The notes below the pieces were generated by a model. The model made no database searches. It saw nothing but the letters and a program-made list of their open reading frames with translations, and had not been told where the DNA came from. Shown here one piece after another: positions 7,412-13,668 of a DNA stretch of 25,011 bases. Within the stretch, counting starts at the first letter, position 1. Every line of letters starts with the position of its first letter. The stretch comes from Actinomycetota bacterium. Lineage in GTDB: Bacteria > Actinomycetota > Acidimicrobiia > Acidimicrobiales > Ilumatobacteraceae. The position numbers and the translations under genes are program-made. Where the stretch lies: the NCBI GenBank assembly GCA_026393655.1, contig JAPKZT010000334.1:1-25011 (forward strand). Direction: 5' to 3'.

Positions 7412-8104
7412 TTAGCGAGCACCGGCAGAGTTGAGTTGAGGCGCATTTTCTGATTTGCTGCCTGTTTCGAACCTCATTTGTTCGAAGTAACTCAAGATCT
7501 GCAACTCAACCCCAAGATCTACATTGCGCACAGAAACACTGCTCGGCGTAGACAACACAACTGGAGCAAAGTTAAGAATCGATGTGATACCCGCTTCTAC
7601 TAGCGCATCGACAGCAGCCTGAGACGCAGACGACGAGGTGGTGATCACACCAATACTTATCTTCTCATCTCGGACAATATTTTTAAGATCACTCACATCA
7701 CCCACAGTTAGCGAACTCGTAGTTCGGCCAATTTTTTTTGGATCGTTGTCAACGATTGCTACAACTGGAAACCCACGAGATAAAAAGCCATCAAACTTGG
7801 CGAGTGCACAGCCCAAATTTCCCGCGCCGACAACTACTACATTCCATTCACGCATTAAACCCAGTTCACGTTTTATTTGGTGAGTCAAATATGTGACTTC
7901 GTATCCAACGCCTCGAGTTCCGTAACTTCCGAGGTATGAAAGATCTTTTCGCACCTTGGCTGCGTTCACTCCTGCGAGGGCGGCAAGTTCATCACTAGAA
8001 AATCGAAGAACATTTGTCGCCGCGAGGTTGTTAAGAATTTGCAAGTAGATCGGCAAACGAGCAATTGCTGCGTCTGGAATTTTGCGTCGTTGAAGTTGCG
8101 TCAT
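7412..8104 (-). CDS. rex: Redox-sensing transcriptional repressor Rex
   Basis: This 230-residue protein from ATG 8104 fits Rex closely (family usually 205-250 residues). The N-terminal winged helix includes IPDAAIARLPIYLQIL and the hallmark KVRKDLSYLGSYGTRGVGY, which contains the recognition helix. The C-terminal Rossmann domain has VVVGAGNLGCALAKF and then VAIVDNDPKKIG, where the Asp at the end of the second strand selects NAD(H) over NADP(H). Rex homodimers bind operator DNA when NAD+ dominates and let go when NADH rises. Targets elsewhere are respiratory and fermentative genes. A matching operator lies just upstream (8123-8140), so autoregulation is likely. Co-directional genes downstream (exported protein, aminotransferase, GMC-like oxidase) may be under the same control. 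Confidence 0.95.
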   Translation of the reverse strand: MTQLQRRKIPDAAIARLPIYLQILNNLAATNVLRFSSDELAALAGVNAAKVRKDLSYLGSYGTRGVGYEVTYLTHQIKRELGLMREWNVVVVGAGNLGCALAKFDGFLSRGFPVVAIVDNDPKKIGRTTSSLTVGDVSDLKNIVRDEKISIGVITTSSSASQAAVDALVEAGITSILNFAPVVLSTPSSVSVRNVDLGVELQILSYFEQMRFETGSKSENAPQLNSAGAR

Positions 8105-8118
8105 GGTTTCTAGGGTAG

Positions 8119-8146
8119 GGCTTAGTGCATTAATTCACAAAGTCAA
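8119..8146 (-). promoter_or_regulatory. Probable Rex operator (8123-8140) inside a candidate rex promoter
   Basis: TAGTGCATTAATTCACAA at 8123-8140 is an 18-bp dyad with only two mismatched pairs. It matches the bacterial Rex operator pattern TTGTGAA-n4-TTCACAA in the invariant GTG and CAC cores and at most flanking bases. On the minus strand TTGACT (8146-8141) could be the -35 box and TAAGCC (8124-8119) a weak -10, 16 nt apart, so the operator would fill the promoter spacer. It lies 18 bp before rex and 64 bp before the divergent membrane-protein gene, so both could respond. The operator match is good; the -10 assignment is weak. Confidence 0.7.
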
Positions 8147-8204
8147 ATGCTTCTTTTAACGTTTTGTTGGTCAAGACTTTTGTCACCAGAGTTATCGTTC
8201 GGTA

Positions 8205-8984
8205 GTGCTAATCGCAGTCTTTACAGCCTCAGCCAATCAAACTAATGCAACGCTTGCGGGCGCAGCGACGCTTATTGCCTGCGCATTTGCGTTGATCACT
8301 TTTGATCGTTGGCAAATTCGAGGTCAGTCGCACGAATTGGCGTGGACAATTGCCATGATTCTTTTTGCGGTCGGTTCGCTGGCTTTATGGTGGGCTGAGA
8401 CAACTGGTTGGACATTATTTATATTTAAAATCTTTTTCGTTTCTGGTGCAGTGCTCAACGTTGCATGGCTGGCACTAGGCACGATTTATTTGTTGACTGG
8501 CAAAACTACTGGCGACCGTGTTCGTAAATATTTAACAAGTCTGAGTACATTTTCTATTGGCGTCGTGTTGATTGCGCCCGCGAAACGAGAAATAGTTGAT
8601 GGCGAGTTTCCTTCGGCGCGTCAGTTATTCGGTGTTGCTCCACGAGTTCTTGCCGCCGTCGGTTCTGGTGTGCCGGCACTGATCATAATTTTTGGTGCGC
8701 TGTGGTCAACCTTCAGGGTGATACGAAAAGCAACACCAACCGTGTCACGAAAAAATGTGCGCATTGTTAAATCACCGAAGCGGTTGGCCCTCGGCAATGT
8801 TCTTGTTGCGACAGGCACAATTGTGCTTTCAGCGAGTGGATCTTTTGCTGGTCGCCTTGGCAAAGATCGAGCGTTTGCAATCACATTATTAGTTGGCTTA
8901 TGTATTTTATTTTCAGGATTTTTTGTCGCTAGTAATTCGACTCACAAAAATACGAAAGATAATTCAGTTGCTCGCAACAACTGA
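8205..8984 (+). CDS. Seven-helix integral membrane protein of unknown function
   Basis: This is a 259-residue protein from GTG 8205, very hydrophobic, with about seven transmembrane segments: roughly residues 1-30, 43-66, 70-97, 105-125, 143-170, 192-215 and 222-244. A conserved-looking Trp/Glu pair (LWWAETTGW) sits between helices 2 and 3. Basic residues lie between helices 5 and 6 (RKNVRIVKSPKR) and at the C-terminus, suggesting those parts are cytoplasmic. No catalytic or ligand motif is recognisable. It is divergent from rex and shares the intergenic region that holds the Rex operator, so redox-controlled expression is possible (inference). It ends 6 nt before the end of the small minus-strand frame at 8991. 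Confidence 0.7.
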   Translation: MLIAVFTASANQTNATLAGAATLIACAFALITFDRWQIRGQSHELAWTIAMILFAVGSLALWWAETTGWTLFIFKIFFVSGAVLNVAWLALGTIYLLTGKTTGDRVRKYLTSLSTFSIGVVLIAPAKREIVDGEFPSARQLFGVAPRVLAAVGSGVPALIIIFGALWSTFRVIRKATPTVSRKNVRIVKSPKRLALGNVLVATGTIVLSASGSFAGRLGKDRAFAITLLVGLCILFSGFFVASNSTHKNTKDNSVARNN

Positions 8985-8990
8985 CAGTAA

Positions 8991-9074
8991 TTAGCGAAAC
9001 ACAAGCGAAGCAATGCCCGCTGCAAAAATAACTAGCAGTAGCAAAGCAATTGTAAGAGTTGTCGCAGGTCGCAT
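8991..9074 (-). CDS. Possible 27-residue single-pass membrane peptide
   Basis: A short frame runs from ATG 9074 to TAA 8991. The peptide is a basic N-terminus (MRPATT), a continuous hydrophobic stretch of about 18 residues (LTIALLLLVIFAAGIASL) and a final Arg, the pattern of a small single-pass membrane protein. It begins 10 nt after the SAM-hydrolase stop on the same strand, with TTGAG a few bases before the ATG, so it could be translated as the last gene of that operon. It fills what would otherwise be a 100-nt gap. Chance is a real alternative at this length; conservation in relatives would settle it. Confidence 0.45.
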   Translation of the reverse strand: MRPATTLTIALLLLVIFAAGIASLVFR

Positions 9075-9084
9075 GATCTCAAGA

Positions 9085-9984
9085 TTAACGAGTCGGGCTA
9101 ATTTTTACTGATGTAGTCACTGAGGCCGAATCTTGACTAGGCGAATCGGTAGGGGTCGACAGAATGATTAAATCTCCTTGACCAATCTGTAGTTCAGTTG
9201 CTGCCGATCCACGATCTACACACAGCGAAAGCATCCCGTATGAGTCAATTACTAGCCCAAGACCACTTCCAATTTGGTCATAACTCCGAACAATTTTTAA
9301 TGCTCGCACGACTGGCTCGCGAGATGCACTTGCACCACTCAATAGAGAACCGATTTCAACGCGCACGACTTCGCCAAATGCTGTTACTTCGTCTGGCCCA
9401 ATATTGAGTTGGCAATTGCCGAAGCGATCAACCCATGTGACTTCACCGTGCAATGATCCATTTTCTTCTCGCGGCAAAGGCACAACACCAGGCAGCAACA
9501 AAGATGGGTCAATCAACTCTCCGAGTTCAGATAGATCGACGCCGTTGCAAAGATGCGCGGCAACCGGGCCAAAAATATCTCGCCCAGCAAACGTTTCGCC
9601 TGGCGCGTCAAGATGGTAATCAGTATTAGTTAGACAAACTGCTCGCCCTGCGCCACCAGCAAGTGCGATAGCCATTGCCAACAAACCATTGTCTGGACCA
9701 ACGAAAACTCCCTTGCCGTCTGCAACTTCAACCGCGATTGCGCGGCGGGTCGAACCAACCCCCGGATCAACAACTGCAAGTACAACACCACTTGCGACAT
9801 ACGACACACATCGCGCAAGACTCAGAGAGCCTGCACGAACATCAAACGGTTCAATTTCATGTGTTAGGTCAACCACACGACAGGTTGGAGCAATTTCATA
9901 AATCACACTTTTGACAACGCCAACAAATTCGTCACGTGTGCCGTAGTCAGACAGAAAAGAAATTGTCGAATATTTTTTTGTCAT
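9085..9984 (-). CDS. SAM hydroxide adenosyltransferase (SAM hydrolase, DUF62/chlorinase-fluorinase family)
   Basis: The start is set at ATG 9984, giving 299 residues and beginning MTKKYSTISFLSDYG; the frame is open further upstream but that part lies in the structured leader. SDYGTRDEFVGVVK is the family N-terminus. DPGVGSTRR (Asp73, Arg80) and GRDIFGPVAAH (His144) provide the Asp-Arg-His triad that positions water in the SAM hydrolases, and FVGPDNGLL lies at 94-102. The known reaction splits S-adenosylmethionine into adenosine and L-methionine; halogenating relatives carry a different site and are much rarer. Cytoplasmic. The gene follows proC on the same strand but is separated by a G+C-rich leader that looks regulatory. 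The physiological purpose of this enzyme in actinobacteria is not well understood, possibly SAM homeostasis. Confidence 0.85.
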   Translation of the reverse strand: MTKKYSTISFLSDYGTRDEFVGVVKSVIYEIAPTCRVVDLTHEIEPFDVRAGSLSLARCVSYVASGVVLAVVDPGVGSTRRAIAVEVADGKGVFVGPDNGLLAMAIALAGGAGRAVCLTNTDYHLDAPGETFAGRDIFGPVAAHLCNGVDLSELGELIDPSLLLPGVVPLPREENGSLHGEVTWVDRFGNCQLNIGPDEVTAFGEVVRVEIGSLLSGASASREPVVRALKIVRSYDQIGSGLGLVIDSYGMLSLCVDRGSAATELQIGQGDLIILSTPTDSPSQDSASVTTSVKISPTR

Positions 9985-10110
9985 CGGCGTCTCACGATAC
10001 TGAAAATCGTAAGAGCCGGTGCCAACCCCCCGACGGCACCGGCTCAAACGGCGCAGCCCTTGCGAGCGCGACTCCCAGTTGGGGGGTTACCCCGTCCGGT
10101 GATCTTGCGA
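9985..10110 (-). ncRNA. Structured G+C-rich 5' leader of the SAM hydrolase gene; candidate attenuator or riboswitch
   Basis: Read on the minus strand, this leader is far richer in G+C than its surroundings. A perfect 11-bp hairpin, GAGCCGGTGCC (10045-10035) with GGCACCGGCTC (10023-10013), is followed by TTACGATTTT and resembles an intrinsic terminator. Its 11-nt loop holds GGGGGGTT (10031-10024), exactly complementary to AACCCCCC (10088-10081) upstream, so a pseudoknot is possible. The C-run can instead pair locally with GGGG (10093-10090). CACCGG (10101-10096) can pair with the 5' arm of the terminator-like stem, giving an antiterminator. A further hairpin (10010-9994) lies before the start codon. 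These mutually exclusive folds suggest a switch. I could not match it to the consensus of known SAM, SAH, TPP or cobalamin riboswitches. Confidence 0.5.
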
Positions 10111-10157
10111 CATTACTATTCTCACTTTAGACACGATTAACAGGTATCAAACAAATT

Positions 10158-10174
10158 TTGATAGAAATTATCAA
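10158..10174 (-). terminator. Weak hairpin downstream of proC
   Basis: On the minus strand TTGATA (10174-10169), loop ATTTC, TATCAA (10163-10158) form a perfect 6-bp stem 20 nt past the proC stop, followed by AAATTTGTTT. Its A+T-rich stem makes strong termination doubtful. It may separate proC from an independent promoter for the structured leader; a copy of TTGATA at 10150-10145 could serve as that promoter's -35 box. Confidence 0.35.
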
Positions 10175-10193
10175 CATTTAGTTTCAGAGAAAT

Positions 10194-10988
10194 CTATTGA
10201 CCAAGCTCTTTGCTTCGAGCCGTTGCTGCGTGTACCGCTGCTGAGATAATTTCTGCGAATTGCTTATTCTCAAGCGCGGCAATGCCTGCTGCCGTTGTAC
10301 CACTTGGGGACGTAACGTTCTGTCGCAACTGGGCTGGGCTGTCAGCACTTTGTGCCAGCAACGCCGACGACCCGACTAAGAGTTGTCGAACAAGATCATT
10401 GGCAATTTCAGCCGATAATCCTTGTTGCACTCCGGCATCTATTAACGCTTCGGCTAACAAGAAAATATATGCTGGGCCGCTTCCAGATAAACCAGTAACG
10501 GCATCAAGCAGATTTTCTTCAACTTCGACAACTTTGCCAACACTCTGCAGAATTTTTTTCGCCCATGAAATTTGGTCACTTGAACAGTTCGCGCTTGCCG
10601 CCATCGCTGACGCACCCTGACCAATTAGCGCAGGAGTATTCGGCATCGCGCGCACAACTGAAATTGAGTTTTCACAAGCACTTTCGATTGAAGCGATAGT
10701 TACTCCGGCAGCAATTGACAACAACTGCTTGACGCCAAAACTTTTTAGCGTTGAGCAGATTTCGGAGACATCGTTAGGTTTCACCGCGATAATTACTGAA
10801 TCACATTTCAGCATTTGCACAGAAATAACTGACTCTGGAAAATCTTTGCTTAAGGTTGCTCGGCGATCAGAACTTTTTTCAACTATCACTAGTTCGTTAG
10901 GCGGTAAAAATTTCTTGGCAACTAAGCCTCGAGCCAGAGCTGAACCCATATTGCCCCCGCCAACTATGACCAACGACGGGCTGCTCAT
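10194..10988 (-). CDS. proC: Pyrroline-5-carboxylate reductase
   Basis: This 264-residue enzyme catalyses the last step of proline synthesis, reducing pyrroline-5-carboxylate with NAD(P)H in the cytoplasm. The N-terminal Rossmann motif is VIVGGGNMGSALARGL at residues 7-22. VIIAVKPNDV and LLSIAAGVTIASIE follow, then the family-conserved VVRAMPNTPALIGQG. The C-terminal dimerisation domain carries AVTGLSGSGPAYIFLLAEALIDAGVQQGL and the signature RQNVTSPSGTTAAGIAALE, which lines the active site. Length is normal (260-280). It follows the YbjN-domain gene by 30 nt on the same strand, and proC also lies in the wider mshA neighbourhood in mycobacteria. Nothing in the sequence looks damaged. Confidence 0.96.
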   Translation of the reverse strand: MSSPSLVIVGGGNMGSALARGLVAKKFLPPNELVIVEKSSDRRATLSKDFPESVISVQMLKCDSVIIAVKPNDVSEICSTLKSFGVKQLLSIAAGVTIASIESACENSISVVRAMPNTPALIGQGASAMAASANCSSDQISWAKKILQSVGKVVEVEENLLDAVTGLSGSGPAYIFLLAEALIDAGVQQGLSAEIANDLVRQLLVGSSALLAQSADSPAQLRQNVTSPSGTTAAGIAALENKQFAEIISAAVHAATARSKELGQ

Positions 10989-11018
10989 AACAAGATCGCC
11001 CTGCGCACAGTAATTAGC

Positions 11019-11552
11019 CTAGTTAGACGCACTCGAACCACCTAACGGCTTCCCCGACCGCTCCGCAGTTCGAGTGCTACTGCGTTGTGTGCGCATGACT
11101 TTTGCTTTGGCAAAGCCAATTTCGAGCAAGCTCCAAAAGAGTTGTTCAACTACTGAGTAGATGGTGCCAATCACACGATCTAACTCTCTTTCGGCAAGCG
11201 CAGTAAGCACTAATTCGCCGCGCAAAAATATTGCATCTTCAACTCCGATTGAAAAATGAGCCCCGACTAGTTTTTCATTTCGGCGCAAAATCGTCTCATA
11301 TAAAAGCTCGGCGTTTTGTTCTGGCGCGGGCATCACATAAGTCTCATAACGCAAAGTTCTCTGACCAAGCGTCAGCCAAATTGTTGTGAAATCTTTTTCT
11401 TCCCCACGCATTCTGATGTACCATCGGATTTCGTCGCCTTCGGCACGGTCAACTGCTTCAATGTTCGGGTAACTCGCTCGAATGCGCCCTAGCCATTCGT
11501 CAATTTGTCGCTCAACGCGGGCAATCGCCGCGTCGTCGAATAAATCGCTCAC
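11019..11552 (-). CDS. YbjN-domain protein
   Basis: This protein has 178 residues from GTG 11552, which sits 4 nt past the mshA stop. An in-frame TTG at 11588 would add 12 residues and overlap mshA by 32 nt; neither start has a clear ribosome site. The chain begins VSDLFDDAAIARVERQIDEWL and contains YIRMRGEEKDFTTIWLTLGQRTLRYETYVMPAPEQNAELLYETILRRNEKLVGAHFSI split over the middle, the alpha/beta layout of the YbjN / type III chaperone-like fold. The C-terminal tail is Arg/Ser/Thr-rich and probably disordered. A protein of this type follows mshA in mycobacteria as well, which supports the identification. Its biochemical role is unknown; it may be a chaperone-like partner. Confidence 0.8.
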   Translation of the reverse strand: MSDLFDDAAIARVERQIDEWLGRIRASYPNIEAVDRAEGDEIRWYIRMRGEEKDFTTIWLTLGQRTLRYETYVMPAPEQNAELLYETILRRNEKLVGAHFSIGVEDAIFLRGELVLTALAERELDRVIGTIYSVVEQLFWSLLEIGFAKAKVMRTQRSSTRTAERSGKPLGGSSASN

Positions 11553-11556
11553 GAGA

Positions 11557-12768
11557 TTACGAGCAAGCAACCAATTGGCGCGCCGCAAGTGCGTCGTACA
11601 CGCCGATCACACTGGCAGCCGTCGAAGCCCATGAATAATTTCTTGCTCGATGAGCAGCGTGGGTGCCCATTGAAAGACTCAAAATTGGATCGTCCAGCAG
11701 GCGGCGCGTATAGCCAGCGAAGGTTTCAACGTCACGATTTTTTACTACGTATCCAGTTCGTTCGTGCTCAACAAGATTTAAAAGTCCGCCGACAGCGCTC
11801 GCCACAACTGGGATGCCACACGCGGCGGCTTCAAGCGCCACGAGACCAAAGCTTTCACTTCGTGACGGCACCAGAACAACATCGGCAGCACGATAGTAAG
11901 TACTCAACAAATGGTGCGGTTGTGGCTCAACAAAATGAACGCGACCAGTTAATCCAAGATCGACTATCAACCGTTGAACATGGTTGGTCTCGCTTGAACC
12001 AAATGTTCCACTTGCTCCACCGACAACCATTAGTTCTGCATCGGTGCGCTTAAGTGCTGCCAGAGTCTGTACTGCAACGTCAACACCTTTGAGTGGTTGT
12101 ATTCGTCCGACGAACAAAAGCAATGGCTTGTTGCCCCAGCCGAGTGCATTACGAGCACCGCGACGATCACCCGGCGAAAAAAATGCAGCGTCGACTCCAG
12201 GTGACGCAACAGTAACTGCGCCTGGCGACTTACCATAAAGTGAGCGGAACTGACTTAACTCTTCTGTGCAACTTACGCAGATTGCGTCAGCACATCCAAT
12301 GATCTCTAATTCGGCGCGCTCACGAACAACTGATTCGGTGTCTCCACCAAGAGATTTAACTCGTGCCAGAGTATGAAAAGTTGTAACTAACGGCAATCCA
12401 AGTTGATGCTTGAGACGATGTCCAACTAAACCAGACAGCCAATAATTGGCGTGAAGCACATCGGTGCCTCCGTTGAGTTCAATATCTCGGGCCACTGCTT
12501 GCGTGAATTCGTCAACAACATCAAGTAGTTCGTCTTTTGATAGATCAAACTTTCCGGCTTTGATGTGTACAACTTTGTGATTTGGTTCGACATCAATAAC
12601 TTCTGGCAGTCCTTCGCGCCATGCGCGTGTGTACGTCGTGCATTTCAAACCAGCTTGAGCCATTGCCGAAACAAGTTCGCGAACATATACGTTCATTCCA
12701 CCACCGTCGCCAACACCTGGCTGAGCCAAGGGGGACGTGTGCATCGAAATTATCGCGACGCGCTTCAT
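11557..12768 (-). CDS. mshA: D-inositol-3-phosphate glycosyltransferase MshA (mycothiol biosynthesis)
   Basis: This 403-residue GT4-family glycosyltransferase transfers N-acetylglucosamine from UDP-GlcNAc to 1-L-myo-inositol-1-phosphate, the first committed step of mycothiol synthesis. The start MKRVAIISMHTSPLAQPG is followed by DGGGMNVYVRELVSAMA, the MshA-specific acceptor loop. HANYWLSGLVGHRLK and TFHTLARVKS are also characteristic. The C-terminal nucleotide-sugar domain has LLLFVGRIQPLKGVDVAVQTL and PSRSESFGLVALEAAACGIPVVASAVGG, containing the E-x7-E motif of retaining GT4 enzymes. The length is slightly short of mycobacterial MshA. Its presence marks the host as an actinobacterium using mycothiol as its thiol buffer. 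YbjN and proC genes follow on the same strand, and the RsiG-like gene lies 107 nt upstream. Confidence 0.92.
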   Translation of the reverse strand: MKRVAIISMHTSPLAQPGVGDGGGMNVYVRELVSAMAQAGLKCTTYTRAWREGLPEVIDVEPNHKVVHIKAGKFDLSKDELLDVVDEFTQAVARDIELNGGTDVLHANYWLSGLVGHRLKHQLGLPLVTTFHTLARVKSLGGDTESVVRERAELEIIGCADAICVSCTEELSQFRSLYGKSPGAVTVASPGVDAAFFSPGDRRGARNALGWGNKPLLLFVGRIQPLKGVDVAVQTLAALKRTDAELMVVGGASGTFGSSETNHVQRLIVDLGLTGRVHFVEPQPHHLLSTYYRAADVVLVPSRSESFGLVALEAAACGIPVVASAVGGLLNLVEHERTGYVVKNRDVETFAGYTRRLLDDPILSLSMGTHAAHRARNYSWASTAASVIGVYDALAARQLVACS

Positions 12769-12875
12769 TGAACTATAAAACCTATCGTTTTAGTCGGGTT
12801 TTGCCTCTACGGGATATTAGGGCCGTGATGTTAAGGCTGTGTTTACAAGCGAATTAAATTACTTATTTTTCTAAA

Positions 12876-13370
12876 TTAATCTGCAAGAAGTGAGTCGACG
12901 TTGACGCCGTCGTCTTTGTAGCGCTTCACAAGTTGCGCTGTTAATGCGTCGATTGATGCGAACAGTGCTTTTCGCTCAAGCGATTGTGAAATTTCAAAAC
13001 GTGAAAGTTGTTGAACAACATTTTCAAGGGACTGGTCATCAAGGGTTCGCAGGTCACCAAAACTGATTTCTTGGCAAAGTTTCTCAAGTTCAACTATTAA
13101 TACGTGTTCAGCAGAAATATTCGTTTCTCGCGGTGGACGCGATGATCCACCGCCGTGTTCTTGGCCGAAAACATTTGCAATGTCCGAAACGCTGATACCG
13201 GAAGCCGGCGTGCCATCTACGCGACGACGCTGCTCGTCGCGTGCTAAATCGCATCGTCCCTGAGCCATGCGACGCACGAACGAAATTACATCCTCTTGCA
13301 TTTGCAATGCTGCGCGAGCAACTCGAATTTCGGCAGTTGACATTGATTCTGCGTTTAAAATGTCTGTCAT
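12876..13370 (-). CDS. RsiG-like c-di-GMP-binding anti-sigma factor (family often labelled aerial mycelium formation protein)
   Basis: This is a 164-residue, mostly helical protein. ATG 13370 is chosen because GGAGGG lies eight bases upstream and the ATG overlaps the MoaD-like stop (TAATG); a GTG at 13376 is the alternative. Residues 26-41 read EDVISFVRRMAQGRCD, an exact match to E-x3-S-x2-R-x3-Q-x3-D, the c-di-GMP-binding signature described for Streptomyces RsiG. Residues 126-141 read EISQSLERKALFASID, the same spacing with Phe in the Gln position. Two such helices form an antiparallel pair in RsiG, which holds a c-di-GMP dimer and sequesters sigma WhiG. A Gly/Ser/Pro-rich linker (about 72-88) separates the halves. 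No sigma gene is visible in this window, so its partner is unknown. Confidence 0.8.
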   Translation of the reverse strand: MTDILNAESMSTAEIRVARAALQMQEDVISFVRRMAQGRCDLARDEQRRRVDGTPASGISVSDIANVFGQEHGGGSSRPPRETNISAEHVLIVELEKLCQEISFGDLRTLDDQSLENVVQQLSRFEISQSLERKALFASIDALTAQLVKRYKDDGVNVDSLLAD

Positions 13371-13609
13371 TAACACCCTCCAGAAACTGGTGGTAAAACT
13401 GCGACTTCGTCAGCGTCGCCAACCGCAGTAGCACCAATTGCTTCTTCGCCGTTCAGCCACACACGACAGGTACCGAGCACTTTTGCAAAGTCGCTACCGA
13501 ATTCAAGAACTGCGGTGCTCAAAACTTCGTCAACAGTCGACCCCTGAATTTCACGGCTTGCTGTACCCGCAGCCTGTCGCGCAGATGCAAAAAGTAGCAA
13601 ATGTGCCAT
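13370..13609 (-). CDS. MoaD/ThiS-family sulfur-carrier-like protein with a Gly-Gly-Cys end
   Basis: This 79-residue beta-grasp protein starts at ATG 13609. MAHLLLFASARQAAG matches the MoaD start, and the C-terminus VAVLPPVSGG is the typical MoaD tail whose terminal glycine is adenylated and then made a thiocarboxylate for molybdopterin synthesis. Here one extra residue, Cys79, follows the Gly-Gly, read clearly from GGA GGG TGT TAA. Unless it is removed, that residue would block the usual activation. Relatives that need trimming by a Mec/JAMM-type protease are known among sulfur carriers (established for CysO-type systems, inferred here). The gene overlaps the RsiG-like gene by one base, so the two are co-expressed. 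No other molybdopterin gene is in the window. Confidence 0.82.
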   Translation of the reverse strand: MAHLLLFASARQAAGTASREIQGSTVDEVLSTAVLEFGSDFAKVLGTCRVWLNGEEAIGATAVGDADEVAVLPPVSGGC

Positions 13610-13668
13610 GTACTAATCGTACTCAAGCCACTACCCTGCGTTGAGTGTCTGTACGAGGTGAATCAAGT

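Noticed and set aside
9985..10110. Known SAM, SAH, TPP or cobalamin riboswitch
   Set aside because: None of the core sequences I know for these classes is present, although the leader is clearly structured; reported instead as a possible new element.
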